Positions 44,954 to 54,304 of a stretch of 64,000 bases of DNA are shown here, piece after piece (positions within the stretch are counted from its first letter, which is position 1; each line of letters opens with the position of its first letter). Source of the stretch: CAWFQB01 sp965277875 (GTDB lineage Bacteria > Armatimonadota > Chthonomonadetes > Chthonomonadales > Chthonomonadaceae); contig CBDIDV010000002.1 of assembly GCA_965277875.1 (NCBI GenBank), positions 62,001-126,000 of the forward strand, given 5' to 3'. The notes beneath the pieces are model-generated. The model had not been told where the DNA came from and searched no databases. It saw nothing but the letters and a program-made list of their open reading frames with translations. The translations under genes were made by a program, and so were the position numbers.

Positions 44954-46816
44954 TCAACCGGCTTGCCAAGTATTATCCGGTGAATGTTTATGCAGCGACG
45001 ATGTGTACCAGGATAGAGTCGCGACAGGCTGTACTCGTGTCCTATGATGTACAGTGCGTCCTAACGCCATCCTGTACCACGAACCGTTTGCCGCCTCCAC
45101 CTGCCGCTTCCGTTCCTCCACAGTGCAGTCTCGCAACCATCGCAACAAGCACCACAATGCTTTGACATCGGCTTCAAGGTACGCGGAGATCAACGCCATC
45201 TCCGCTGTTTTTAACGGTTTGTCCTGCCGGTACGCCTCCCACAAAGCCACTTGCGCCGCCTGTCCTGAGTTCAAGCCTTCGGGCCACGAAACAGCATGAT
45301 CTTCTGAGTACGCACTCAACGCCGTCGAGACTTCCTTCAAACCAAACTTCCAAGCGCCTGGTATTGCGAGAGGGACTTCGTGAAACACATCCAACAGATC
45401 AACCCACGACAAGTCTGCCAACTGCTTCAACGCTCTGCCATGCCGTTCAATAGCCTGGCGGGTTTGAGTAGGTTCAGCATTAGAATAGTGGTACAGTGCG
45501 CTGGTGCGCTTGCCATCAAACACTCCCTTGCTTTCCAAAAATGTAGAGAACTGCTGAAACATCTTCCGCTCCGCTTTGTGCGTTTCGGTTTCCGCGAGGA
45601 ACTGCTGATAACGCCATCTACCTCGTTCTTCCCAGCCCACACCAATTGCTGCCACCATCGGCGTTCCTTCAAGGTTGGGCCACTCTTTTTCCATGTCACA
45701 GTTTACGTTCGACAAGAACTCGTAGTCCACGAACAACTCGGTTTGTGCTTTTGGAGGGACAACATGAAGCGGTACTTTGGTGGCCTTCTTACTCCGGTTA
45801 GCCTTGAGAACAGCGCGGATGCGCGCTGCCATCACCGGGCCGAAGCCAGGTATGTCTTCCAGCGGGATGTCGTCCGGCTTCTTTGCCAACAAATCCGCCA
45901 AGCACTCATAACCGGCATCTTCAAGCGCGTCTGCCATTTTGTTGCCCACACCAGGTAGCATGGTGAGGCTTTGTCCTTTGACGAGTTCGGTGAGGATGAC
46001 CTCTTTCGCGTTATGGAAAGGGTAGTCCTCCGAGTTGCCAGGGTTCACACCAACTTCTTTGTCTTTCCAGGGCTTTAGTCGTTCGCCACGCAACTTGATA
46101 CGTCGGTACTCGTTTCTGTACTCGCGCAGGGTTTTGTCGAGTGGTTTGCCAAGTTCTTGGTTGATCTCGACGGGAATGGGATCATGGACGCGATCACGAG
46201 ACACAATGTAGGCGCGCGTTGGCATGAAATCCTGAACGTGTCCAAGCGCATACGAGTAGATACGCATCTGACAGGCATACTTTTCCAGATCATTGCGTTT
46301 CGAGTAGGTGTGGAGACTGGACGTGTATTTCATATCCATGATTACATAATGATCATGTGTGTCTTTGTGGTCGTCAGGCCGGAGTTGCGGAAATTTCTTG
46401 AACAGCCATGATTCGAGGCAGATGAGGTCGCAACTGCCATAGATTTTTTCAGGTTGCCACCATAGAGCGGCTTTAGCGATAACAGGCGTTTTGCGTTGCA
46501 TAAGTTCCAGCGTCTTGCGAAAGGATGCGGATTGACGAACATTCCAATCCTCTTGCATGGCGCGCATGGCTTTGGGGGCTTCTTTCGCAATCCACGTCGC
46601 CTCGAACTCCTGCCCTTTTCGGCTGATAAACGGGGTGAAGGCGTACTCAGTGCTGTCGCGCTCAAAGCCTTCGTCGTCTCCATGAAATTTGAGCCATAGA
46701 AGGCCGGGGTCTTCTTGAAGTAATGGGCGCATTCCGGTTGCGGGCATCCAGTCGTCGGGAACGGTTTCATTGCCACCCGTTGCCCTGGTAAGTATCTTAT
46801 CAATGTCCAATTTCAT
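44954..46816 (-). CDS. TM0106-type RecB-like nuclease with RNase-H-like domain
   Basis: A 620-aa putative nuclease. N-terminal PD-(D/E)XK (RecB/Cas4-like) domain: Asp130 in 'YGSCDLICLE' and Asp161-x-Lys163 in 'YVIMDMKYTS', with 'KYACQMRIYSYALG' (motif Q-x3-Y). Middle: tandem helix-hairpin-helix 'LTMLPGVGNKMADALEDAGY' and 'EDIPGFGPVMAARIRAVL'. C-terminal RNase-H-like exonuclease domain: 'ELFVDYEF' (D364-x-E366), 'WVDLLDVF', 'YLEADVKALWCLLRW'. This is the TM0106-family order. It is divergent from the Avs-like gene across a 308-bp region and could be its partner or an independent repair or defence nuclease. Confidence 0.85.
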   Translation of the reverse strand: MKLDIDKILTRATGGNETVPDDWMPATGMRPLLQEDPGLLWLKFHGDDEGFERDSTEYAFTPFISRKGQEFEATWIAKEAPKAMRAMQEDWNVRQSASFRKTLELMQRKTPVIAKAALWWQPEKIYGSCDLICLESWLFKKFPQLRPDDHKDTHDHYVIMDMKYTSSLHTYSKRNDLEKYACQMRIYSYALGHVQDFMPTRAYIVSRDRVHDPIPVEINQELGKPLDKTLREYRNEYRRIKLRGERLKPWKDKEVGVNPGNSEDYPFHNAKEVILTELVKGQSLTMLPGVGNKMADALEDAGYECLADLLAKKPDDIPLEDIPGFGPVMAARIRAVLKANRSKKATKVPLHVVPPKAQTELFVDYEFLSNVNCDMEKEWPNLEGTPMVAAIGVGWEERGRWRYQQFLAETETHKAERKMFQQFSTFLESKGVFDGKRTSALYHYSNAEPTQTRQAIERHGRALKQLADLSWVDLLDVFHEVPLAIPGAWKFGLKEVSTALSAYSEDHAVSWPEGLNSGQAAQVALWEAYRQDKPLKTAEMALISAYLEADVKALWCLLRWLRDCTVEERKRQVEAANGSWYRMALGRTVHHRTRVQPVATLSWYTSSLHKHSPDNTWQAG

Positions 46817-47124
46817 CTCTCGTTTCAGAAGGTGTCCAACGCTACCAACCCGAATTTATCACGCTATTGCGATATGGCTACGGGCAGCACGTTTGGTATC
46901 ATCTTCTTCTGGATAGAGGTGAGCATCCACCTTGCCTAAACGAGAATTTGTACAACCTGAAAATAGATGAAACACCGAAAAGTCCCAGTGTTTCATTTGT
47001 TACATACAGTTATCCACACAGCACTACTTTGATAGCCGACGATCACTTGCCCCGAATATGCCATAATAGTAGACATGGATAGAGCGTTTGTAAATGTTTG
47101 CATGAGCATTCCAGTAGGTAAAAC
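46817..47124. other. Divergent regulatory region between two nuclease genes
   Basis: 308 bp between the start codons of the RecB-like nuclease (-) and the Avs-like gene (+). It contains a hairpin ATGAAACAC/GTGTTTCAT (46967-46996, 12-nt loop) rather than a terminator-type palindrome, so it could be an operator or an RNA element. No clear sigma-70 promoter could be assigned. Confidence 0.5.
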
Positions 47125-50100
47125 ATGTCCCTCATTCATGGTAAAGCCGTTAGTGCGGAAGAACTTGAACGTATTCTGAGCCGCGAGTTTGATGCGCGTC
47201 GCTTCGCTTCCTTTTGCAACGCCGTGGCTTGGTGTTCGGCGCGGCAACGCTGTTCCACATTGCCTGCCTTCACTGAGCGTGTGAATGTCAAAGACAAGGG
47301 CATTGACGCCTCCTGGAATGTCACTTTGCTGGACGATCAAGAATTTGCTTCTGGTCTCCTCGGCCCTGGCTGGAACGTATTTCAATATAAACAAAGGGAC
47401 ATCTTCGCTCAGGGCCGGTCTGCCACATACTCCAACATCAAGTCTGACATGCAACGCGCGCTCAAGAAGTTATATGAGGAAACCCAAAAGCGTCCAGTGC
47501 GCTATGTCCTGTTTACTAATCTTGACCTCATCCCGGCGCAAAATGAAGAACTACGAAAAGCGATCTTGTCTGAATATGACCAGAAAGATCAAGTCATTGT
47601 CAGCGTTGTAGGGGCCGCTGAACTGGCGGCGTTCCTTGTTGATCTTCCTCATGTCCGAAGTCAATACTTTGAAACAGCCTCTTGTAGCACTTGGGAGGCC
47701 GCGAGGCGTCGGCATGAAGATGAGGAACTATTCTCTAATGCAACGATAGAACTGGTTGGGCGCGATATGCAACTCGCTGAGTTACGCTCCCTGATAGATG
47801 ATCCAAGCATTAAGGCGATTATCGTTGCTGGGCCACAAGGAATCGGCAAAACACGGCTGGTTTTAGAGGCCACGCACCATCGTACAAACGAGGTTGTTGT
47901 CGTGGACGGCAGCATAGCGCTTAGTGACATTCAGAAACTAAGGACGCCTGAAACAGAAGTAGTCGTTATTGTGGATGACCCAGAGAAAACTGTTGCAGAG
48001 GCATTGGTGCAGAAGGCATTGAGCGCATCGGGTATTAAAATCCTCATCACTTTGCCTACGGCAGCCGACGTGCCTACTCCCAATTTTGGGCGCGATAAGC
48101 GAGTGCAGGTACTCTCTCTTGCTCCGTTGACAGACTCCGAAGCCTATGATCTACTCAACAAGGCAAACGCTGGATTCTACTACAGCATCGAGTCATGGGT
48201 CATATCTCAAGCAGGTGGAATACCACGAATCCTGTTGCTTGCAGCGGGGTTAGGGCCGGAATTACACAAGACGGCCCGAACATTTATAGAGGATGTTGCC
48301 GAGGCATACGAGCGCAAGGTACGCGCTCGTTTTGGCGATACTGTCGTAGCCACGTTAAAACGCCTGAGTTTGCTGACACAAGTTAGAGTTCGTAGCAGTG
48401 TTCAATCGGAAATAAGACTCATCTGTCAGGAAATGGGCGAGGGGCCGAATGCCAGCGCAGTTCTCAACGCACTTCCTGAACTGAGTAAAGCCGGGCTAAT
48501 ACGTGTCGGCGGCTCATACGTTGAGGTGTTGCCGCCGCTGCTCGCAAATCGGCTTGCCGCCAAGACGTTGCGTGGACGTTTCATCGAATTGCTCACCCTG
48601 TTTGCTCGATTGAAGGCGAAAGGGCGATCCCGCTTGGTCGCGCGGCTCGCTCAACTCCGCAGCGACGAGGCCAAACAGTTTTGGAATGAACTACTTGGGG
48701 AACATGGACTCTTCCCAGATATACACGCAGCCCTCGCTAATATACATCTGTTTCGCCAAGTGTCCGTTGCGGTTCCTGAGTGGATTGCAACATTCGTCCA
48801 CAATGGATTGCAGGGACTCAGCCCAGAGGAGAGGCTTGCTATTCGGCATACAGAACGACGCGAGTTGATGTGGGTGTTAGAAGAACTGCTGTTTCGCAGT
48901 AAAACCAGTTTGACAGCATTACGCTCTCTGGTGCTTTTGGCGGAAGCGGAAAACGAGACATTCAGCAACAGTGCTAGTGGTGTGTTCTGCGAAACCTTTC
49001 ACGCGCTTCATCATCAGGTGCCACTCGCTCTCAGCCACAGGCTCAAAGTGCTACGCGAAAATCTGTCTTCACAAAACTCTACCGATACACGCCTGCTGGC
49101 ACTTAAGGCTGCCGAAGCGGGAATGCAATATGCTGGCGGATACACGCTACGACAGACGCAAGGGCCGGAGCCCCTAGATGTCGGCCCAGAGATGACAAAT
49201 GCCGAGTTCTGGGGATACACGGAAGCGTTGGTAGATACAATCCTCCAACAAGCACATTCTGATGATGCCGCAGTCAGTTCTGCCGCACGACAAGCCGTGC
49301 CGCGTGCGCTCATAGCCTGCGCCTCGCAAATCCCCCCGGAACACTGTTTGCCTCGATTTGATCAGGCAGTAGATTGGACAATCACTAAGCAGGTCGCCAT
49401 TCCTGTGGCGGAGTTGGTAGATGCGTTGCACAAAGCGCAGCAGATATGGCGGGAGTACATGGCTCAGTCCGATCCTGACGGGGCACTTCAGTATCAAGCC
49501 TGCATTGAACATTTACGCACATTGACTGGTCGCTTTGAACAGACTGACTTTTCACTCCAGTTGAAGCGATGGGCAGGCGACTGGATATACGACGACGAGT
49601 TGGAAGGCGACAGTTTGTTAGCCACTCAAGATAGATTGTTGGAGAGCATGGGGCAAGAAGTGGCTCAGGACGCTTCACTCTTACCTGCCGACCTGTTGGT
49701 GTGGGTATGTTCCCTGGAGGCCAAGCGTGGAACGTCGTTTCTGTTTTCATTAGGTAAACATGACACTCAAAAATTCTGGTGGCCCCAGATGGAAAGATTG
49801 GCTGCTGATCCTCTGGCTGCCATTGCTTTTTCTGCATACTGTGATGGCTTAGGGCGTCACGACCCCGCCTTTGTGAATACACACCTAGAGGTGTCTGTTG
49901 AACAGCATACTATCTCCGACGACGCGATTGTTCAGGCCACGCGATGTCTAGGTGGCAGTCTTCTTGGAGTAAAACGCATGGAGCGCATGTTGCGAGAAGG
50001 ACGCGCTGATCCATTTTTCATCGCCAGAACGCTGATGGTAAATGGGTGGATGACTGCCATCAACTCAAGAGAGTGTACGCGCCTGCTCGAAGCAATGGCT

Positions 50101-50946
50101 GGCCCAACCAGGGAGCATGGCGCTGCTGCGGTAGACTTTTTAGGAATGTGGATGCACTTCAAACGTCCGATCAAAGGGCGATTAGCAGAATTGGCATGGG
50201 ATTGCCTGGAATACGCAGAGGTTAATCATCACAACGAAGAATATGCCTTTGATCGCCTCGCTGCATATTTGACAAAAGCCGACAAAGAACGTGGGTTCCA
50301 TTTATTGGAAAGGCTGCTATCACGCCCCTATGCACGCGACTGCTGGACGCCGTTCTCACACGGTATCCAAAACACGTTCTGGGAAGCGTTGCGGAAACAT
50401 GATCAACAACGAGCGATCCGAACCTTGCTAACGCTTTTGCAGCAGAATAGAACAATGCGATACCGGCTTAGTTATCGCATACAGGGAGCCCTTAAACTAG
50501 ATCAGGACAAAGAGATACTGGTCGAATACGCTTCCGAAAATGAAGAAAATGCCAAAACTGTCGCCGACAGCATTTCGAGCAAGCACCCTGGCTTCTGGCC
50601 TGTAGTTTTCGCTATAATCGCCCATTACCCAGATAATGAGGCTGTTTCGCAAAGATGGGAACATACCATTTGGGAAAGCGGCGGCTATATAATGGGGCGT
50701 TGGTCATCCCATTTACAGCGATGTCAGGACGAGGCTACACGCATTATAAACGATCCCGCGACTCCTTCTGCTGTGCGGGGTTGGCTCAGAGAGGTTAAAG
50801 AACGATTTGCCGTAGAAGCGGAGCAGTATTTGAATTCCGAGGCCGACGAGGAGGTAGATGAACTGCGACAAGGTAACGAAGATGTGGAAGACGCGGAGCA
50901 AATATGGGCCGCCCGAACTCTCGCATATCATACCGATCCATTGTAG
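47125..50946 (+). CDS. Avs-like protein: PD-(D/E)XK nuclease + STAND NTPase + helical sensor
   Basis: A 1,273-aa protein with the layout of antiviral STAND (Avs) defence proteins. Residues ~10-180: restriction-endonuclease-like domain with 'VKDKGIDASWNV' (Asp61) and 'WNVFQYKQRD' (Gln87-x-Lys89). Residues ~205-420: STAND NTPase, 'IELVGRDMQLAELRSL' entry, Walker A GPQGIGKT (236-243), Walker B 'VVVIVDDPE' (279-287). Residues ~450-1270: long alpha-helical array without strong repeats, the expected ligand sensor. No membrane helix. In Avs systems viral protein binding drives oligomerisation and nuclease activation; here that is inferred from architecture. The gene is solitary, ends before a 20-bp palindrome, and lies in an island with a serine recombinase. 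Confidence 0.8.
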   Translation: MSLIHGKAVSAEELERILSREFDARRFASFCNAVAWCSARQRCSTLPAFTERVNVKDKGIDASWNVTLLDDQEFASGLLGPGWNVFQYKQRDIFAQGRSATYSNIKSDMQRALKKLYEETQKRPVRYVLFTNLDLIPAQNEELRKAILSEYDQKDQVIVSVVGAAELAAFLVDLPHVRSQYFETASCSTWEAARRRHEDEELFSNATIELVGRDMQLAELRSLIDDPSIKAIIVAGPQGIGKTRLVLEATHHRTNEVVVVDGSIALSDIQKLRTPETEVVVIVDDPEKTVAEALVQKALSASGIKILITLPTAADVPTPNFGRDKRVQVLSLAPLTDSEAYDLLNKANAGFYYSIESWVISQAGGIPRILLLAAGLGPELHKTARTFIEDVAEAYERKVRARFGDTVVATLKRLSLLTQVRVRSSVQSEIRLICQEMGEGPNASAVLNALPELSKAGLIRVGGSYVEVLPPLLANRLAAKTLRGRFIELLTLFARLKAKGRSRLVARLAQLRSDEAKQFWNELLGEHGLFPDIHAALANIHLFRQVSVAVPEWIATFVHNGLQGLSPEERLAIRHTERRELMWVLEELLFRSKTSLTALRSLVLLAEAENETFSNSASGVFCETFHALHHQVPLALSHRLKVLRENLSSQNSTDTRLLALKAAEAGMQYAGGYTLRQTQGPEPLDVGPEMTNAEFWGYTEALVDTILQQAHSDDAAVSSAARQAVPRALIACASQIPPEHCLPRFDQAVDWTITKQVAIPVAELVDALHKAQQIWREYMAQSDPDGALQYQACIEHLRTLTGRFEQTDFSLQLKRWAGDWIYDDELEGDSLLATQDRLLESMGQEVAQDASLLPADLLVWVCSLEAKRGTSFLFSLGKHDTQKFWWPQMERLAADPLAAIAFSAYCDGLGRHDPAFVNTHLEVSVEQHTISDDAIVQATRCLGGSLLGVKRMERMLREGRADPFFIARTLMVNGWMTAINSRECTRLLEAMAGPTREHGAAAVDFLGMWMHFKRPIKGRLAELAWDCLEYAEVNHHNEEYAFDRLAAYLTKADKERGFHLLERLLSRPYARDCWTPFSHGIQNTFWEALRKHDQQRAIRTLLTLLQQNRTMRYRLSYRIQGALKLDQDKEILVEYASENEENAKTVADSISSKHPGFWPVVFAIIAHYPDNEAVSQRWEHTIWESGGYIMGRWSSHLQRCQDEATRIINDPATPSAVRGWLREVKERFAVEAEQYLNSEADEEVDELRQGNEDVEDAEQIWAARTLAYHTDPL

Positions 50947-51089
50947 TTCAGCAGGCATTCTCCACAAGGGAATTGCGTCCCCCGATAAGAGCCACGGAGT
51001 TGCAGGACGAGGCGTAAACAACCTCTCGCGCCATCAATAATGGAAGTGCAATTCCTGTCAAGATGTATAGTGTGCCAATTGGCAGACTC

Positions 51090-51134
51090 ATGGATCAGCC
51101 CGGTTGAAAGATATTTTCAACCGGGCTGATCCAT
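51090..51134 (+). terminator. Perfect 20-bp palindrome
   Basis: ATGGATCAGCCCGGTTGAAA, loop GATAT, exact complement, then TTT. The longest perfect palindrome in the window; ends the Avs-like unit. Confidence 0.85.
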
Positions 51135-51174
51135 TTTAGCAAGCAAACATTTTAGAATTTCTCCGGTCATGCCC

Positions 51175-51203
51175 TTGCATGAGTGCTCTGACTAGAGTAT
51201 ACT
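51175..51203 (+). promoter_or_regulatory. Sigma-70-like promoter of the 67-aa gene
   Basis: TTGCAT (51175-51180), 17-bp spacer, TATACT (51198-51203), 31 bp before the ATG at 51234. Confidence 0.7.
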
Positions 51204-51233
51204 GAATAGTAATAATCGCTTTAGGAGACAGCC

Positions 51234-51437
51234 ATGTTCCGCTTTGCCAAACAACCAACTGCCGACGATTACCAGAATCTTGCCACGCATCTCGAAGAAG
51301 GCAAGAAAGATGCTGTTCATCCATCTTTATGGGAGATGCGCGCCCAAGTTGTTGAGCGTCTGCGCGCAATGGCCCAACAGCCAGACCGGGAAGCAAACCG
51401 AAGCGTTTACCACGGCCTACGATTGTTCGTCTGGTAG
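51234..51437 (+). CDS. Small helical protein opposite the recombinase 3' end
   Basis: A 67-aa basic, helical protein (MFRFAKQPTADDYQNLATHL ... MRAQVVERLRAMAQQPDREA). It has its own good promoter and Shine-Dalgarno (AGGAGA), so it is likely real. Its last 21 bp overlap the 3' end of the convergent serine recombinase, hinting at antisense interplay. It could be a directionality factor or regulator of the mobile element, but no helix-turn-helix is clear and no family is recognised. Confidence 0.65.
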   Translation: MFRFAKQPTADDYQNLATHLEEGKKDAVHPSLWEMRAQVVERLRAMAQQPDREANRSVYHGLRLFVW

Positions 51438-53849
51438 TGGATCGCCCTCCCCTGACATCCGTGCTTCTCTGCGGCTGAACTCGGCTTCCACGTAGCGCTC
51501 CCACATTTGATCGAGGAGCGCTACTTCTTCATCGCTTGCCCCTTTCTGTCGCATATACGTCTCGACGCGGGGCTTGTAATACACGCGCTGAGGAAAGCCT
51601 GCATCGGTATACAGACGCGCCGCCAATCCGCTTATGTGACAGTCCTCCTGCTTTATCACCTTCAAAAAGGCGTTAAACGGCCTCATTGTCCGCGAGTTCA
51701 TCTTTACTTCTTGGCGCGTCAACCATTCAGGATCGGCAGCGTAACGCAACATGTCCGTCAGCCATTCCTTTGGTGTCGGCAACGTAATCTGCTTGGCCTT
51801 GACACGCCGCATCTTGACGGGAGGTAGATGAACATCTATGCCTGAGAGTTCAATGTCGAGATAGCCCCCTTTGTCCATTGGAACCACTGTGATGCGCTCG
51901 AAGATGGTGCGGAGCAGCCGGTTGCGTGTCGTGTTGTCCAGGTTGTCCCAGCCTTGCAAGCGCTGGACGCTCGCTGCTAATTCACGCTTGCGCCGGTCGT
52001 CACTGATCTGCCCACTCAGGCCGTCTATATCGTTGCGAAGTGTATCCAGTTCCTCTTGTTTCTCGCCCATGAAACCTGTTACGATGCCTGCCACCGCTTC
52101 CTTGAACCCCGGCGCACCAGCCTTCATACCCATCCCCACGGCTAACTGCTCGGCCTTGATCTTGGCTTCTTTCTCTTGTTCTGCAAATTCACGTTCTGCC
52201 TGCGTCAGTTGATCTTGCAGTAGGCTGCGACGGGCCATGCTCTGAGACATCGGATCGCCGAGTTCCGAGGCAAACTCGCCAGTCAACAGGTTGGGATTGT
52301 GGCGCAGTATCTCCGACAGAAAGGTGTCCAACGTGTCCTCGTTGATCCAGGCGTGGGTGCTGTCGTCTCCCTCCTGCTCGTTGCGGGTAAGGCAGCGATA
52401 GTATCCTCCACGTCCTTTTTCCTTGTCCGTCTTCCGCGGCGCATTGTAGATCAGCCGCGCGCCACAACAACAGTGCAGAAGGCCCGTGAACAGGTGGTCG
52501 GCCCACTGAGCGGTTTCATGCAAGGTCTTGATGGCATGGGCACGCACTTTGCGTTTGCAGCGTAGGTCAGCGAGTACATCCTCATCCAAAATGGCAGGGA
52601 AAATGCGCCATGCCAATCCTAATTGCCACTGGACACCTATGAGGGCGTCTCTGTCAAGCATATAGTTGATCTGGCGATTGGTGATGCGCTTGCCACCAAT
52701 CCGCACTCCATCTTTGTCCAAGCGCGTTGCAATAGCAGTGTATCCCAGCCCGGATAAGTAGAGATTTATCACCTTGCGTGCAATTTCGTCAGCACCAGGA
52801 ATGATCTGAGCCTTTCCCTCTCGTGTTCTCTGCAGCCACCAGGGAAGCCGTCCGCTCGTATTGCCATCTGCCAGGGATTGGATTTTGCCTCGAAACGAAT
52901 GGCCTGCCAACTCTTCGAGACGGTATTCGTTTACGGACGCCAACAGATAGGTTGTGCCTTTGCGGAGTGGATCGGACACATCGAGGGTGCTCATATCTTC
53001 AATCAATCCGTGCAAACGCACATTGTGCTGGCTAATACGTTGAAGGAATTCGGTTTCCAGATCGGCGGCGCGATTAAGGCGCGAGCGGTCGCTGGCGGCG
53101 ATGGTATGCACCTTATCCTGTTCGATGTCTTGCCATAGTTGCGAATAGCCCTGCCGGAAGAACACCTGTTTGCGCGGCCTACCTTTCAGGCGTAATTTCT
53201 GCCGAATGTTCAATTCATCAGAGGTGTAGATGTCTTCCTCGCTAACATTGCTTTGCAAAATCTTGGCGCATTGTCCGTCCACATACGCGTTCATCGCCGC
53301 GATTTCCGCTTCCGAACGACGTAGCAGAGAAGTCTCGTCCAAGAGGGTGCGCGTGTAGATTTTGCGGTAGCGCGCCGCTCGGCCTTGCAGCAGGCGACGG
53401 ATCAGGGCCTCATCATCAATGGGGTAGTCGCCACTGATGCCACAGTCCGAGTAAACCCGAAACGCCTGTCTTTTGCTGATGAAATAGCGGACGCCGCGTT
53501 CTAGTTGCTCATCTTCCGAAAAGCCATCTGCAACCGCTTTGCCGGACTTGCTGCTGCGCTGCCCATCATCCGAAACGCGGACGTACAGAGCGGCCCAGCG
53601 CCCATCAATGAGCGATAGTTTTGTAACTTCGCCGTCTACAATCAAGTAGTCAATGAGTGCCGTGACGCACAGATCGCTGTCTTTATCTTCGGCAGCGCGC
53701 ACAGGCTGGAGCCGGGTGCAGAGGTCAATGAATTGCTGCACCGTCAATATGTCGCGCGTGGCGGATGCAACGCTTCCTGTCGTTTTTGCGACTACCTGAA
53801 CATCGTGTTCTTCTTGGGCCAGCATAGTTTTATGGTTCCTTTGAGCCAT
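51417..53849 (-). CDS. Large serine recombinase
   Basis: An 810-aa site-specific integrase. An 85-residue N-terminal extension precedes the resolvase domain with nucleophile Ser93 in 'AALYVRVSDDGQRS'. 'VYSDCGISGDYPIDDEALIR' and 'AASDRSRLNRAADLETEF' are catalytic-domain motifs, but ~80 residues (about 156-235) are inserted between them. Then the recombinase domain ('GHSFRGKIQSLADGNTSGRL', 'GLGYTAIATRLDKDGVRIGG'), a zinc ribbon ('LLHCCCGARLIYN...GGYYRC'), a coiled coil and a C-terminal extension of ~130 residues. It probably integrates the surrounding element; att sites were not identified. AAGGAAG precedes the ATG; a consensus promoter is at 53876-53904. Confidence 0.93.
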   Translation of the reverse strand: MAQRNHKTMLAQEEHDVQVVAKTTGSVASATRDILTVQQFIDLCTRLQPVRAAEDKDSDLCVTALIDYLIVDGEVTKLSLIDGRWAALYVRVSDDGQRSSKSGKAVADGFSEDEQLERGVRYFISKRQAFRVYSDCGISGDYPIDDEALIRRLLQGRAARYRKIYTRTLLDETSLLRRSEAEIAAMNAYVDGQCAKILQSNVSEEDIYTSDELNIRQKLRLKGRPRKQVFFRQGYSQLWQDIEQDKVHTIAASDRSRLNRAADLETEFLQRISQHNVRLHGLIEDMSTLDVSDPLRKGTTYLLASVNEYRLEELAGHSFRGKIQSLADGNTSGRLPWWLQRTREGKAQIIPGADEIARKVINLYLSGLGYTAIATRLDKDGVRIGGKRITNRQINYMLDRDALIGVQWQLGLAWRIFPAILDEDVLADLRCKRKVRAHAIKTLHETAQWADHLFTGLLHCCCGARLIYNAPRKTDKEKGRGGYYRCLTRNEQEGDDSTHAWINEDTLDTFLSEILRHNPNLLTGEFASELGDPMSQSMARRSLLQDQLTQAEREFAEQEKEAKIKAEQLAVGMGMKAGAPGFKEAVAGIVTGFMGEKQEELDTLRNDIDGLSGQISDDRRKRELAASVQRLQGWDNLDNTTRNRLLRTIFERITVVPMDKGGYLDIELSGIDVHLPPVKMRRVKAKQITLPTPKEWLTDMLRYAADPEWLTRQEVKMNSRTMRPFNAFLKVIKQEDCHISGLAARLYTDAGFPQRVYYKPRVETYMRQKGASDEEVALLDQMWERYVEAEFSRREARMSGEGDPLPDEQS

Positions 53850-54304
53850 GATTCTTCCTTCTAAACGCCTGTCATATTATACAACCATAATCGTAACTTG
53901 TCAATTTTAGGAACAGTAAATAACTAACATACGGTTCTGGTTGTAAGATGAACCGAGAGATGTTTTGGTTCAACAGAGGCGTCTATTACGTACTTCTGAC
54001 TTTGCAGGAGAGCCACCTGCAAGTGAAGGAAGAACCAGAAATGGAAATTATGCCTGCTCGTGCTTGGGCGTTCGTTGGACATTCTGAGCCGCCTTTTGTT
54101 CACTTCCCAACCGTTTTGCGCGCTGTTCCTGTTGTGTTCTCCGAGTATACGGAAACTTGCAAAAGGATTTGCAAACGGGAAGGGCGAACCTAGTGCCGAC
54201 ATAGATGCTGCCAACTGCTGGCAGACGTGGCAGCAGGCTCACGTTGCGTTCTCTGCATTCCAACAGGAGCCGTAGGCAGATGGGGAACAGGAAGAGTTAC
54301 GAAC
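53850..54304. other. Intergenic stretch upstream of recombinase and kinase
   Basis: About 455 bp holding the recombinase promoter at one end. Two short overlapping frames on opposite strands (53948-54193 and 53924-54214) lack supported starts and look non-coding. No attachment-site repeat was recognised here. Confidence 0.45.
53876..53904 (-). promoter_or_regulatory. Consensus sigma-70 promoter of the recombinase
   Basis: On the minus strand TTGACA (53904-53899), 17-bp spacer, TATAAT (53881-53876), a perfect consensus. ATTAT-N6-ATAAT overlaps the -10 box (53876-53891) and may be an operator, as unrestrained recombinase expression is unusual. Confidence 0.85.

Larger units (their letters stand above)
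50947..51233. other. Intergenic: small palindrome, strong terminator, promoter
   Basis: Holds TGCCAATTGGCA (51073-51084, perfect palindrome, possible operator), the terminator at 51090-51134 and the promoter at 51175-51203. Confidence 0.5.

Noticed and set aside
53924..54214. Small genes on either strand between recombinase and phosphotransferase
   Set aside because: Two overlapping opposite frames of 81 and 96 codons, no supported start, no recognisable sequence.
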